A DNA stretch of 64,000 bases from Robinsoniella peoriensis (GTDB lineage: Bacteria > Bacillota > Clostridia > Lachnospirales > Lachnospiraceae): NCBI RefSeq assembly GCF_000797495.1, contig NZ_JTGN01000009.1, positions 1 to 64,000 on the forward strand. The letters run 5' to 3'. Both the position numbers and the translations under genes were made by a program. Shown here in pieces: positions 1 through 8,079 of the stretch (positions within the stretch are counted from its first letter, which is position 1; each line of letters opens with the position of its first letter). The notes under the pieces are model-generated. The model worked only from the letters and a program-made list of their open reading frames with translations, had not been told where the DNA came from and did not search any database.

Positions 1-282
1 CTTCTGTGTAAGCGGAATGTGCCATGTGTGCCAGGCTGCATGCTTTTGAAGCAGTCACGGACAAAGCCGGCTGAAAGGAGACGAAGCAGTGCCTTCGGAC
101 ATCAGACTCTGCTGATATCATACCACAGGATTAACCATATGAAAAAGTAACTATTGACTGTATAGATGGGAATAGGATGAGGGGAATCCTCAGAGATGTC
201 CTTACCTCTATACCATAAAAAAGAATAAGTCTGTAAGCTGTGTTTTTCTTGCTTACAAACTTATTATACGAGGAGACAGGTT
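1..282. other. Left-edge region without a confident gene
   Basis: No gene is certain here. One frame entering from the left edge ends at a TGA at 47-49 and reads as a Cys-rich tail (FCVSGMCHVCQAACF); another is open to about 150, and a minus frame is open from 121 to the edge. None has enough length to assign. The second half holds a small TGAGG/CCTCA hairpin (about 178-192) and a larger one described separately, followed by the AGGAGA ribosome binding site of the first gene. Confidence 0.4.
224..265 (-). terminator. Hairpin with T-run on the minus strand
   Basis: Two 15-nt arms (224-238 and 251-265) pair with one interruption. That position is a C.A mismatch in plus-strand RNA but a G.U pair in minus-strand RNA, and the T-run (CTTTTTT) also follows the stem only on the minus strand. 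This favours an intrinsic terminator for leftward transcription, although the next gene on the right is read rightward. Confidence 0.45.
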
Positions 283-1170
283 ATGAGCGAAACAAGAGTA
301 TTAGAAAACGAAGCGTTACGGATAGAAGTGAATGATTTTGGTGCTGAACTTGCACGGGTTTATGATAAAAATGCCGGCAGAGAGGTTTTATGGAATGCAG
401 ACCCCGCTTATTGGAACCGCCACGCCCCAGTACTTTTTCCTTTTGTTGGTGCACTCCAGGATGAACAGTATCAATATAATAATAAAAGCTACCGGATGGG
501 ACAGCATGGATTTGCAAGAGACAGTGTATTTACATTAGAAGAACAGCAGTCCACCCTCATTTGCCACAAACTCACCTGGAAAGAAGACAGCTTTAAAAAA
601 TATCCATTTAAGTTTTCCCTTTATATAACACATATTTTATCAGGAAATGTAATCAAAGTCTGCTGGAAAGTAGTAAATGAGCAGGAGGAAGCAATGTATT
701 TTGGGATCGGAGCCCATCCGGCATTTCTTGCCCCGGTTAAAGCAGAAGAGAAGCAAGAGGATTATTATTTAAATTTATACACTGATAAAGAGAATTACAC
801 ATGCCTGCGCATTAACGAAAAAGGACTGGCACTCACAGAATCACCGGAAACGTTTGCGGCACAGGGTGGATTCTGTCCACTGAAAAAAGATCTGTTTAAG
901 GATGGCGTATGGATTTTTGAAAATGCACAGCTGCAAAAAGCAGGACTTGCATTACCCGATAAAACCCCTTATATAGAAATCAATTGTGATGGCTTCCCCT
1001 ATGTAGGAATCTGGACGAAACCAGGTGCCCCCTTTGTATGCCTGGAGCCATGGTATGGCCGTACAGACGATGCCGGATTCAAAGGAAAAATCCAGGACAA
1101 AGCCGGGATTCAAAAGTTAAATGCCGGAGAAACTTTTGAGGCGGATTACACCATAACCGTATGCCATTGA
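283..1170 (+). CDS. Aldose 1-epimerase family protein (LacX-like)
   Basis: Predicted cytosolic sugar mutarotase-fold protein, 295 residues, usual length for the LacX-like branch of the galactose mutarotase superfamily. Family landmarks are present: QHGFARD with His75, GAHPAF with His145 and CLEPWYGR with Glu255, matching the two histidines and the catalytic glutamate used for anomer interconversion of hexoses or hexose phosphates. The ATG follows a clear AGGAGA site. It stands alone, rightward, and is convergent with the EFR1 gene, with only a 19-bp gap. The natural sugar cannot be read from the sequence; members of this branch often act on unknown or phosphorylated sugars. Confidence 0.85.
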   Translation: MSETRVLENEALRIEVNDFGAELARVYDKNAGREVLWNADPAYWNRHAPVLFPFVGALQDEQYQYNNKSYRMGQHGFARDSVFTLEEQQSTLICHKLTWKEDSFKKYPFKFSLYITHILSGNVIKVCWKVVNEQEEAMYFGIGAHPAFLAPVKAEEKQEDYYLNLYTDKENYTCLRINEKGLALTESPETFAAQGGFCPLKKDLFKDGVWIFENAQLQKAGLALPDKTPYIEINCDGFPYVGIWTKPGAPFVCLEPWYGRTDDAGFKGKIQDKAGIQKLNAGETFEADYTITVCH

Positions 1171-1189
1171 AGTGGACTCACAAATTTAA

Positions 1190-1933
1190 TCAGCGCCTGA
1201 TATATGGATTTTGATAACGTCCCCTATTAATTGTCTTTTTGCCGCAATTGATGGCTTTTTGCGGACAATAGTGCAGGCAGGCAAAACAATATTCGCAGTT
1301 GTGATGCCATTCCGGTATCCCGTTTTCTATTGAAATATTGGATACCGGACAGATTCTTTTACATTTTCCGCATCCGTTACATGAAGATTGGACGGTAAAG
1401 TTTTTATCTTTTTTCGCAAGTTCTTTATGCATGAAATTGTGGTAAAGATTGAACAGCGGGTGGTAAAATTTCGGTTTTAATTTTCGCCGGTTTCGTACAT
1501 CAGCAGCGATTACTTCGATTTTTTGCTTTGCTGCATGAAATAGCTTTTCCTGTTCAGAATTTGTCTGAGGTTTAAACATCGGCGTATAGTTCTCCGGCAT
1601 TTTAATTGCGTATTCCGCCTGAAGGCAGACACCATGAGCTTTCAATATCTTACGGGCAAATGGAAGAGCATTCCCAGTCATGTTTCCCATATTTGCCACT
1701 GCAAAGCAATAGGTTCCTTTTTGTATTTCCACATTTGTCAGAAATTCACGAACAATATGGGGCAGACCTAAAAAATATACGGGAAATACAATACCTGCAC
1801 ATCCGCTCATAGAAGTTCCTTTTGCCAGTTCCGGAGTTATGTTTTCTGTTTTACAATCAGGTAATATAGCAGCCAGTTCTTCTGCGATCATCTGGCTGTT
1901 TCCGGTGCCTGTAAAATAATAAATTGTGGTCAT
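1190..1933 (-). CDS. EFR1-type flavodoxin/ferredoxin fusion
   Basis: Cytosolic electron-transfer protein, 247 residues. Residues 1-150 are a flavodoxin-like FMN domain beginning YYFTGTGNSQ, the phosphate-binding loop of this family. The C-terminal part carries two 4Fe-4S motifs, CNGCGKCKRICP and CEYCFACLHYCP, as in bacterial ferredoxins. This domain order is the EFR1 family of anaerobic Firmicutes; partners and physiological acceptors are not established. The start follows AGGAGGAAAATTT. It is divergent from a TetR regulator, and repeated ACAC/GTGT boxes lie between the two, so repression by that regulator is likely. Confidence 0.88.
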   Translation of the reverse strand: MTTIYYFTGTGNSQMIAEELAAILPDCKTENITPELAKGTSMSGCAGIVFPVYFLGLPHIVREFLTNVEIQKGTYCFAVANMGNMTGNALPFARKILKAHGVCLQAEYAIKMPENYTPMFKPQTNSEQEKLFHAAKQKIEVIAADVRNRRKLKPKFYHPLFNLYHNFMHKELAKKDKNFTVQSSCNGCGKCKRICPVSNISIENGIPEWHHNCEYCFACLHYCPQKAINCGKKTINRGRYQNPYIRR

Positions 1934-1996
1934 AAATTTTCCTCCTAATTTCTGTTTCTATATTTCTGTTTCTATATTACTGTTTTTATTAAAATG

Positions 1997-2094
1997 TTAC
2001 ACTTGTGTCATTTGTTGAAGTCGAGTATAATCAAATTACACATTTGTGTCAATAGTTTTGCCCCAGGTTACACAATGGCATATGATTTGTGTCA
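1997..2094. promoter_or_regulatory. Three TetR-type operator-like boxes
   Basis: Three related inverted repeats with arms TTACAC and GTGTCA occur in the divergent promoter region: TTACAC-TT-GTGTCA (1997-2010), a version with core ACACA-TT-TGTGT (2036-2051) and a widely spaced pair of half-sites (2068-2073 and 2088-2094). Their placement between the EFR1 gene and the TetR gene suggests dual control and autoregulation. The assignment to this regulator is inference. Confidence 0.55.
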
Positions 2095-2203
2095 TTCTAT
2101 CCGCTAAACTATGATCATGAAAAATATAGCAAAAAAATATAGGAAAACAGAAGAAAATGCAGAAAGGATTGCAGCTTTAGCTGCAATGTAAACCAGGTAT
2201 AAG

Positions 2204-2746
2204 ATGGAGAAAAGTAATAACCCGATTTCGATTCGTTCACGTCAAATGATTACAAACGCTTTAATGCAATTATTGAAAGAAAAGCCATATGAAGAGATTA
2301 CCGTAACAGATATTGCAGAACGTTCGCAGTTGGTTCGCAAAACTTTTTATAGAAATTTCTCTGGAAAGGATGAGATTATCGAATGCTATTTGCATGATAT
2401 CTGCAAGAAATTTATAGGTGAACTGGAGAAAAAACAGGTATGTAATTATTATGAATATGCGCTTACTGTATTCCGGTTTTGGAAACCATATGCGAAGATG
2501 CTGATTTTTCTAAATAAGAAAAATTTATTTGATTATTTTGAAAAAGCATTTGATAAAATCACGCCGTTGGCAAGTAATTTTTTCCCTTGTGAGGTCATTG
2601 AGGAGAAAAGGTTTGAATATTACTGTTATATCTATGTATGCGGCGGATTTCGCCAAATTCTGTGCGAATGGCTTTTACACGGAACAACAGAAACACCGGA
2701 GACTATGGCTGAGTATTTTAATCGGTTTCGAAGCGGTATTTTCTGA
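2204..2746 (+). CDS. TetR/AcrR family transcriptional regulator
   Basis: DNA-binding repressor-type protein, 180 residues. Residues 9-55 form the TetR helix-turn-helix: a first helix around ITNALMQLL, then EITVTDIAERSQLVRKTFYRNF, the canonical motif. The C-terminal ligand domain is rich in aromatic residues and resembles the DhaS/TetR_C_33 type. An 8-bp stem, 4-nt loop hairpin (2168-2187) lies just ahead of a weak AGGT ribosome site. It is divergent from the EFR1 gene and shares its operator-like boxes. Ligand unknown. Confidence 0.88.
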   Translation: MEKSNNPISIRSRQMITNALMQLLKEKPYEEITVTDIAERSQLVRKTFYRNFSGKDEIIECYLHDICKKFIGELEKKQVCNYYEYALTVFRFWKPYAKMLIFLNKKNLFDYFEKAFDKITPLASNFFPCEVIEEKRFEYYCYIYVCGGFRQILCEWLLHGTTETPETMAEYFNRFRSGIF

Positions 2747-2790
2747 ACAGTTATTAACTGCTTTCAGAATAGGGAGGGAGAGTTGTTGTT

Positions 2791-3921
2791 ATGAAAATAC
2801 ATAGGTCATACCTAACATTTATTTTTCTTTTCGCAATTCTATTCTTATTTTTAACGCAAAGCATACATACAGAAGCAGCCCGTAACAAAATTTCCATGTT
2901 TTCACACCGTACTTTCCAGGTAAAGTTTGGAACCAGCAATGAAATTCCTATTTTTTATAGCTCCGCAAATTCCAGGACACTGGGACTTAGAAATGTATCG
3001 AAGCGTTATCGTGTCATAGCCTCCAGCTCTAAGAAAAAAGTGGCTAGTGTAAACTATAGAAAAACACGTCTTCCATACAGACTGCCATATATGAAACTTC
3101 AACAGGCTGGAAGAACACTCATTACCGTTAAAGTTTATAATACAAAAAATAAATTTATCGGAAAATACAGTTGCATTTTAACGGTTCAGGCAAATAAAAA
3201 AGTTGCGGGGCTATTGAAAAAAGCCAAAAATAATACGATACTTGCAGTTGCCAATGCTGCGAATGTTGTTGTTCATGCAAAACCTGCTGCTTCGGGAACA
3301 GTACTCGGGACTTTCGAGCGAAATTCTGCTGTTTTAGTTGCGGCATCCAGGTTAAACAGCAGCAAAACAACACAGTGGATTCCGGTTTATATGCATCACA
3401 TGACGGGTACGAACGGACAAAAGAAAGTTGGTTATGTGCTTGCCACCCAGGTTAGTCTGGAAGGTGTGAAAACAAGTCGTTTTTCGGATGACAACCGGCG
3501 AAATCAAATATGTAAATTTGCCATGAATTACCTGGGGACCCCCTTTGTCCTGGGCGGAACATCGTTAATCTATGGCACCGATTGTTCAAAATTTGTCAAA
3601 TATGCTTATGAATTGGGAGGCGGTGTGTATAGTGTATCTGCACCTGGAGGAAGAACCGGCATTTATCCCCATACCGATTCGCTTTTGAATTATGGAGTCC
3701 AAATACCCAAAAATCAGCTGCAGCCAGGGGATATCATATTATATAAAGACAATGATCCCTGCTGGGGGCCGGTCGGCCATGTAGGCATCTATATTGGAAG
3801 CGGATTTATCATAAATGAATCCGGACATTACGGCGAAATTTATCCCTCAGGCGGAGTCCGTATTTCTCGTATTAACTATGGTAACCGCATCGCTTACATG
3901 TTTCGTAATATTTTAGATTAA
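2791..3921 (+). CDS. Secreted SH3b-NlpC/P60 peptidoglycan hydrolase
   Basis: Predicted cell-wall endopeptidase of 376 residues. A signal peptide covers about residues 1-30 (hydrophobic FIFLFAILFLFL, then TEAA). Residues 30-135 look like a bacterial Ig-like domain, 142-230 like an SH3b wall-binding domain, and about 235-375 are NlpC/P60. Catalytic Cys265 lies in TDCSKF and His330 in GHVGIYIG; these cleave gamma-D-glutamyl linkages in stem peptides in characterised members. The start follows GGGAGGGAG. It begins 45 bp after the TetR gene, but a shared transcript is not certain. A stable hairpin follows the stop. Confidence 0.87.
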   Translation: MKIHRSYLTFIFLFAILFLFLTQSIHTEAARNKISMFSHRTFQVKFGTSNEIPIFYSSANSRTLGLRNVSKRYRVIASSSKKKVASVNYRKTRLPYRLPYMKLQQAGRTLITVKVYNTKNKFIGKYSCILTVQANKKVAGLLKKAKNNTILAVANAANVVVHAKPAASGTVLGTFERNSAVLVAASRLNSSKTTQWIPVYMHHMTGTNGQKKVGYVLATQVSLEGVKTSRFSDDNRRNQICKFAMNYLGTPFVLGGTSLIYGTDCSKFVKYAYELGGGVYSVSAPGGRTGIYPHTDSLLNYGVQIPKNQLQPGDIILYKDNDPCWGPVGHVGIYIGSGFIINESGHYGEIYPSGGVRISRINYGNRIAYMFRNILD

Positions 3922-3958
3922 ATGATGCGCTTTAAAATCAAATTCGGTTGATTAGATA

Positions 3959-4000
3959 GTTAGTTACGCGGAAAAATATGTATTTGTCCGCGTAACTAAC
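3959..4000 (+). terminator. Hairpin after the NlpC/P60 gene
   Basis: Perfect 14-bp inverted repeat (3959-3972 with 3987-4000, arm GTTAGTTACGCGGA) with a 14-nt loop, 37 bp past the stop codon. There is no T-run after it (GGGGG follows), so it may be a 3'-end stabiliser or factor-dependent site rather than a classic intrinsic terminator. Confidence 0.5.
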
Positions 4001-4507
4001 GGGGGCTTACCTACCTCCTGGTTACATATCACTCTGCGGTATGTTCACCATAGATCTTACTTAACCCATAACTTAAATAATTAGTCAAGATTTTATTGTC
4101 CTATGATAAAAACTTTTTCATTCTTCTATCTCGTTTAATCTAATGCTCTTACGTTGAATCGTTACACGGCAACTATATATTAATTTCACGCAGCTATAAG
4201 TATTTCAAGTTAGTTTAATATTATATAATTGTTATATAACTACGTTTTGATTGTTATATAACTACGTTTTAATTATTATATAATTACGTTTTATTTCATA
4301 TTCAGTCTATATCATAGTTTTTTTAAGTTTATATATAAATACTTTGCATTATTTTATAAGCGCGTATCTGTATATTACTGTCTGTTGTAATGAAAATTCA
4401 ATAACATTATGTCCTTAATTCTACGTTCTACATATTTATATTTTATTATTCTTTACTAGTATCATTTTAATTATATATCAATTTCACAATATCACACTGT
4501 CAGCCTC
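4001..4507. other. AT-rich gene-free gap between convergent genes
   Basis: About 500 bp without a credible reading frame or recognisable RNA, much more AT-rich than its flanks. The only clear structure is a 22-nt tandem repeat (listed separately). It may be a decayed insertion or a replication- or partition-like AT island; nothing in it proves either. Confidence 0.4.
4229..4294. repeat. 22-nt tandem repeat, three copies
   Basis: Three contiguous 22-nt units (4229-4250, 4251-4272, 4273-4294). The first two differ at one position near the end; the third differs at a few A/T positions. Each has the core TATATAA(C/T)TACGTTTT. The single GC-containing spot (TACG) is conserved at every period, which resembles a phased protein-binding site more than simple AT drift. 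Confidence 0.65.
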
Positions 4508-4542
4508 AAATAGTTTACATAATTATATTATGTAAACTATTT
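4508..4542 (-). terminator. Hairpin at the 3' end of the choloylglycine hydrolase gene
   Basis: Perfect 15-bp inverted repeat (4508-4522 with 4528-4542) with a 5-nt loop, starting 28 bp beyond the stop of the leftward gene. It is AT-rich, and only a short T-run follows. Confidence 0.55.
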
Positions 4543-4570
4543 ATGAATTTATACCCAATACTCACTCAAA

Positions 4571-5566
4571 TCAGGAAGTACTGTTATACGAAACCGTTTT
4601 CATTAACTTTCCTAAAGATATCGGTTCCTTGCAATTAAATTCATCACGATATAGCTTAGCAGTCATAATCTGACTATTATAATAGGTTTTATAAAAATAT
4701 TCTCCTGTATTGACATTCATAAATGCTGTGTACTGAGTAAAGTCATCGGTTCCGCGATGTGTAGCAACTACTCCTTTCGGTATGGATACCCCCTCCATGA
4801 TATGAAAAGCCGTAATTACTGCTTCACTTCCACTGGACGGAATAGGTGTGTTGCTCTTTTGGAATGATGTTCGTACAAATCTTGAAGGCGGTGAATAATC
4901 TCCAGGTAATCCGATAGCTCCACTGCCCTGCCCAAACGGTGATAATACTACTTCTCCCCACTGTTCTTTTTCTGATTGATGCGGAGATACATTCATATAA
5001 TTTCGCAAATTAGTCATATGCCATTCAAAATCAGGACTGTTGGATAGCACACCGATTGGATTATCGAATAAATGGATTCCGCTCTTTGTACATTCAATAA
5101 CCATAGATTTTCCACTTTTATCTGTAATCATCCAGTGTAATGGCGCTATGGAATTCGTTAAGGAATCTTCTACTCCAATTATTCTGATTCTATGCATGAT
5201 CGATTCCGCCTGTGATACGGATGCACACATTCCCAACAAAAAGTTCACCAGTTCAATAGCTGCAATGGAGATTTTCTTTACCTCCGGCAATACAGCTGTC
5301 TCGAAATGGGCATACCCCGGAAAATATAGCGCTGCTGCGGCAAAACCCATCTCATTCACTCCATCTACAAATATCAAATCGGAAATATCCTGACCGATTC
5401 CTATAAAACTATATTGATTATATATTTTAGCAGATTTTTTAGTGTTGCTCCAAACATAATTTCGGGGCACTAGGAAAAGCTCCGGATCTAATGTAAAAGA
5501 AAAATCCATTGTTCTGCCAAAAAAAGTTTCACCTTCAGCAGTTTGCATTGTCATTGCTGTACACAT
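4571..5566 (-). CDS. Choloylglycine hydrolase family enzyme (bile salt hydrolase/penicillin V acylase type)
   Basis: Ntn-type amidase of 331 residues, usual family length. The protein starts Met-Cys, so Cys2 becomes the N-terminal nucleophile after Met removal. Arg18 and Asp21 lie in FGRTMDFSF; an Asn in SNSPDF and an Arg in PSRFVRTSF match the remaining family residues. No signal peptide is seen, so it is likely cytosolic. Members deconjugate bile salts or cleave penicillin V and N-acyl homoserine lactones; substrate cannot be decided from motifs alone. A bile-salt role would fit a gut organism. It is divergent from padR, whose operators lie 138-175 bp upstream of its start. Confidence 0.87.
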   Translation of the reverse strand: MCTAMTMQTAEGETFFGRTMDFSFTLDPELFLVPRNYVWSNTKKSAKIYNQYSFIGIGQDISDLIFVDGVNEMGFAAAALYFPGYAHFETAVLPEVKKISIAAIELVNFLLGMCASVSQAESIMHRIRIIGVEDSLTNSIAPLHWMITDKSGKSMVIECTKSGIHLFDNPIGVLSNSPDFEWHMTNLRNYMNVSPHQSEKEQWGEVVLSPFGQGSGAIGLPGDYSPPSRFVRTSFQKSNTPIPSSGSEAVITAFHIMEGVSIPKGVVATHRGTDDFTQYTAFMNVNTGEYFYKTYYNSQIMTAKLYRDEFNCKEPISLGKLMKTVSYNSTS

Positions 5567-5695
5567 ATGGTAACCCTCTTTTCTCAGTTATCTGGCAATA
5601 TGCCTTCTCAAATAAATATTCTGCAAAGTTCATAGATATACCAGATTTTTTGATATTTCAAATCCAAGGTCAGCCGATGTCTTTAAAGAAATCGG

Positions 5696-5740
5696 TTGAC
5701 AATATCCAATGTTGGTGATATGATTTATCCAAGATTGGAT
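5696..5740 (+). promoter_or_regulatory. padR promoter with two embedded operator boxes
   Basis: A near-consensus sigma-A promoter is visible: TTGACA (5696-5701), a 17-bp spacer, then TATGAT (5719-5724). One box, ATCCAATGTTGGT (5704-5716), fills the spacer; a second, ATCCAAGATTGGAT (5727-5740), covers the expected transcription start and touches the ribosome binding site. A third copy lies ahead of the ABC operon. The arrangement predicts autorepression by PadR. Confidence 0.75.
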
Positions 5741-5755
5741 AGGAGGTGATCAAAT

Positions 5756-6472
5756 ATGATACGTTCACTGATTTTATACTATTTAAATGTGAAACCAACC
5801 CATGGATACGAAATCCAGAAATTTTTACAGGTCGCCGGGATTGATAACTGGGCTAAGATACAATCCGGTTCCATCTACTATGCTCTTACGAAACTGGAGA
5901 AAGACGGTTCTGTAGAGGTTTTGCGCGAAGAAAAGACGGGTGCCCGAATCCGTAAAATCTATGTTATTACCGAAAAGGGAAAGCAGGAACTGAGGGAAAA
6001 TTTACAGATGGAATTGCTGACCCCCATCACCCCCATTGGTTCTGATAAATTTTTTATTAATAATATTCTTGACGAGTTACCGAAAGATGCAATCATTGCA
6101 GCCTTGAAGAAGCATCTTTCTGACCTCACCAGCCAAAAAGAATACTGGGAAAAATGGCGGCAGACAAAAGTCGTAAAGGACAAAACTCCCGGAGCGGAAA
6201 GAATCGCATTTGATATGACAATTGACAGTCTGAAATATCAAATTCTCTGGCATGAAGAAATTTTGTATAATATAGACCAGTATATATCTCTGGGCAAAGA
6301 AACCCGACGTATTATACAGTCAATTGACTTCTCTGCCGTTGACAATGAAGATACGGTTACGGCATCAGCCAAACTCGTAGATATCCAAAAACTGCGTGAC
6401 GAAATTGTAAACAACCCTTCTAAGGCGATTGAAAATGTTGATAAGCTGATTGAGCAGTTAAAGCGAAAGTAA
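5756..6472 (+). CDS. PadR family transcriptional regulator
   Basis: Regulator of 238 residues. Residues 1-75 are the PadR winged helix: starts MIRSLILYYLNVKPTHGYEI and contains GSIYYALTKLEKDG, the recognition helix, followed by the wing ending GKQELRE. The C-terminal half is a longer Vir_C-like helical region than in LmrR-type short PadRs, suited to dimerisation. The start follows AGGAGGTGATCAAAT. PadR proteins commonly repress multidrug exporters and release DNA on binding a drug; the adjacent ABC exporter and three matching operators make that role likely here. The inducer is unknown. Confidence 0.9.
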   Translation: MIRSLILYYLNVKPTHGYEIQKFLQVAGIDNWAKIQSGSIYYALTKLEKDGSVEVLREEKTGARIRKIYVITEKGKQELRENLQMELLTPITPIGSDKFFINNILDELPKDAIIAALKKHLSDLTSQKEYWEKWRQTKVVKDKTPGAERIAFDMTIDSLKYQILWHEEILYNIDQYISLGKETRRIIQSIDFSAVDNEDTVTASAKLVDIQKLRDEIVNNPSKAIENVDKLIEQLKRK

Positions 6473-6515
6473 TATGTTATAAAGCACGTTATGCCAGCGT
6501 GCTTTATAACATATT
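6471..6515 (+). terminator. 18-bp perfect hairpin between padR and the exporter
   Basis: Arms 6471-6488 and 6498-6515 are perfectly complementary (18 bp, 9-nt loop); the left arm includes the padR stop codon. No T-run follows, so it may attenuate or process a padR-exporter readthrough transcript rather than fully terminate it. Confidence 0.55.
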
Positions 6516-6520
6516 CATAT

Positions 6521-6534
6521 ATCCAATATTGGAT
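6521..6534. promoter_or_regulatory. PadR operator ahead of the exporter operon
   Basis: ATCCAATATTGGAT is a perfect 14-bp palindrome. It matches the two boxes in the padR promoter in sequence and symmetry and lies 43 bp before the ATPase start codon. The shared box strongly suggests co-regulation of padR and the exporter. Confidence 0.75.
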
Positions 6535-6577
6535 AATAAAGTTTGATTAAATCACAATGACTATAGGAGGATATCAA

Positions 6578-7336
6578 ATGAAACAGACCGTATTAGAGGT
6601 TAACAATCTCTGCAAAAGTTATGGAGAAAAGAAAGTGGTAAACAATGAAAATTTTATCGTGCATACTGGTGATATTCTGGGCTTCATTGGTCCCAACGGA
6701 GCTGGTAAAAGCACCTCTGTCAATATGATTACAACACTGGTGTCACCTGATAGTGGCTCTATCCTTTTTCATGGCAAAGACATCGCCAGAGAAAGTAACC
6801 GTTTCAAAAGATCTCTGGGGGTAGTACCTCAGGATCTGGCAATCTATGAAGATTTATCTGCATATGAAAATGTCCGGCTCTTCTGCTCTCTCTATGGTTT
6901 CAAAGGCTCCGAATTGAAAGACCGGGTAAAATATTCGCTGGAATTTGTGGGCTTGTGGGATCGGCGTAAAGATATTCCGGCAAAATTTTCCGGCGGTATG
7001 AAGCGCCGGTTAAATATCGCCTGTGCCATCGCCCATACCCCGGAACTCCTGATCATGGATGAACCTACTGTCGGCATTGACCCACAATCCCGCAACAACA
7101 TTCTGGAAGCTGTTAAAACACTTCATGCCAGAGGGACAACTGTAATCTATACTTCCCACTACATGGAGGAAATTGAAGCTCTTTGTAATCGAATTGTGTT
7201 AATTGATAATGGTGTTGTGTTAGAGGATATGGAAAAACAGACATACAAAAATAAATATGCCAATCTGGGACTTTCAACTCTGGAAGATATTTTTCTGCAT
7301 CTGACCGGTACGGATTTAAGAGATATGGAGGGGTAA
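6578..7336 (+). CDS. ABC-2 exporter ATP-binding subunit
   Basis: Nucleotide-binding domain of an export-type ABC transporter, about 252 residues. Walker A is GPNGAGKST, the signature is FSGGMKRR, Walker B is LLIMDEP, and the H-loop His sits in YTSHYMEE. This pattern resembles DrrA/BcrA-type drug and antibiotic-resistance ATPases. The ATG at 6578 was chosen over an in-frame ATG 21 bp upstream because TAGGAGG precedes it at proper spacing. Two permease genes follow with almost no gap, and the large UvrA-like gene lies beyond, so one PadR-regulated transcript is expected. Confidence 0.9.
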   Translation: MKQTVLEVNNLCKSYGEKKVVNNENFIVHTGDILGFIGPNGAGKSTSVNMITTLVSPDSGSILFHGKDIARESNRFKRSLGVVPQDLAIYEDLSAYENVRLFCSLYGFKGSELKDRVKYSLEFVGLWDRRKDIPAKFSGGMKRRLNIACAIAHTPELLIMDEPTVGIDPQSRNNILEAVKTLHARGTTVIYTSHYMEEIEALCNRIVLIDNGVVLEDMEKQTYKNKYANLGLSTLEDIFLHLTGTDLRDMEG

Positions 7337-7338
7337 AA

Positions 7339-8079
7339 ATGAGACAATTTAACATACTATTCTACTTCGGCTTAAAACGCCGGACGAAAGATTTTTTCAT
7401 TCTTTTTTATAACATTGTTTTCCCAACGGTCATTATTATGTTGCTGGGATACCTGACTTCAACATCGTATGGCGATGGATTTACGTCTTACAATTACTAC
7501 ACCGTTACGGTCATACCATTTTGTGCTTTAATGGGAATAAGTACGGTTTCCTATGCTTCTCAGGATGAAAAACTGCTTCATACTTCATATCGGTATATTG
7601 CCGCACCAATCACTCCAAAACAGATTGTTCTGTCAAAATTCTGTTCCTGTGCAGCGGTACTGTCAATCTGCAATATTATTGCCTTACTTATTGGAAAACT
7701 TTTATTCCGGCTTGATTTTTATGGCAATATTTTCACAGTTATTATTCTTCTGATTTGCGAAACTGTTGCCGTTACAGGAGTTGGTTTATTTTTAGGGCTG
7801 GCATGTAAGAATTTGGATACTCTGCGTAATTTTTTAAATATCCCCATTGTTATATCCGGATTCCTTGGCGGCGTATTTTTCCCGGTCAGTTCATTCCATC
7901 CTGTGCTCTCAGCACTTATAAATCTCTCGCCTCTGACATGGATTAATCGTGGCATCATCTCCTGCCTGTATGATAACAGAACACTAATAATATACGTAAT
8001 TTCAGCTGTACTGTCAGCAGTTGGCATCGCTATGATGCTGTTGACAATCCGTTTTTTCAAAAAGGAGGCCTTTATCTGA
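7339..8079 (+). CDS. ABC-2 type exporter permease 1
   Basis: Integral membrane protein of 246 residues with about six hydrophobic segments, matching ABC-2 permeases. The N-terminus (MRQFNILFYFGLKRRTKDFFILFYN) has the amphipathic start typical of the family. The C-terminal part has the gate-like segment PIVISGFLGGVFFPVSSFHP and then NLSPLTWINRGI, a common ABC-2 motif. The start follows GGAGGGG. It ends in a TGATG overlap with the second permease, so the two are translationally coupled and probably form a heterodimer. Confidence 0.87.
   Translation: MRQFNILFYFGLKRRTKDFFILFYNIVFPTVIIMLLGYLTSTSYGDGFTSYNYYTVTVIPFCALMGISTVSYASQDEKLLHTSYRYIAAPITPKQIVLSKFCSCAAVLSICNIIALLIGKLLFRLDFYGNIFTVIILLICETVAVTGVGLFLGLACKNLDTLRNFLNIPIVISGFLGGVFFPVSSFHPVLSALINLSPLTWINRGIISCLYDNRTLIIYVISAVLSAVGIAMMLLTIRFFKKEAFI

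Noticed and set aside
1..121. Minus-strand open frame and Cys-rich plus-strand frame at the left edge
   Set aside because: Both are cut by the window edge and too short to assign; neither shows a convincing family motif.
4229..4294. CRISPR array
   Set aside because: The repeats are contiguous without spacers and no cas genes are near.
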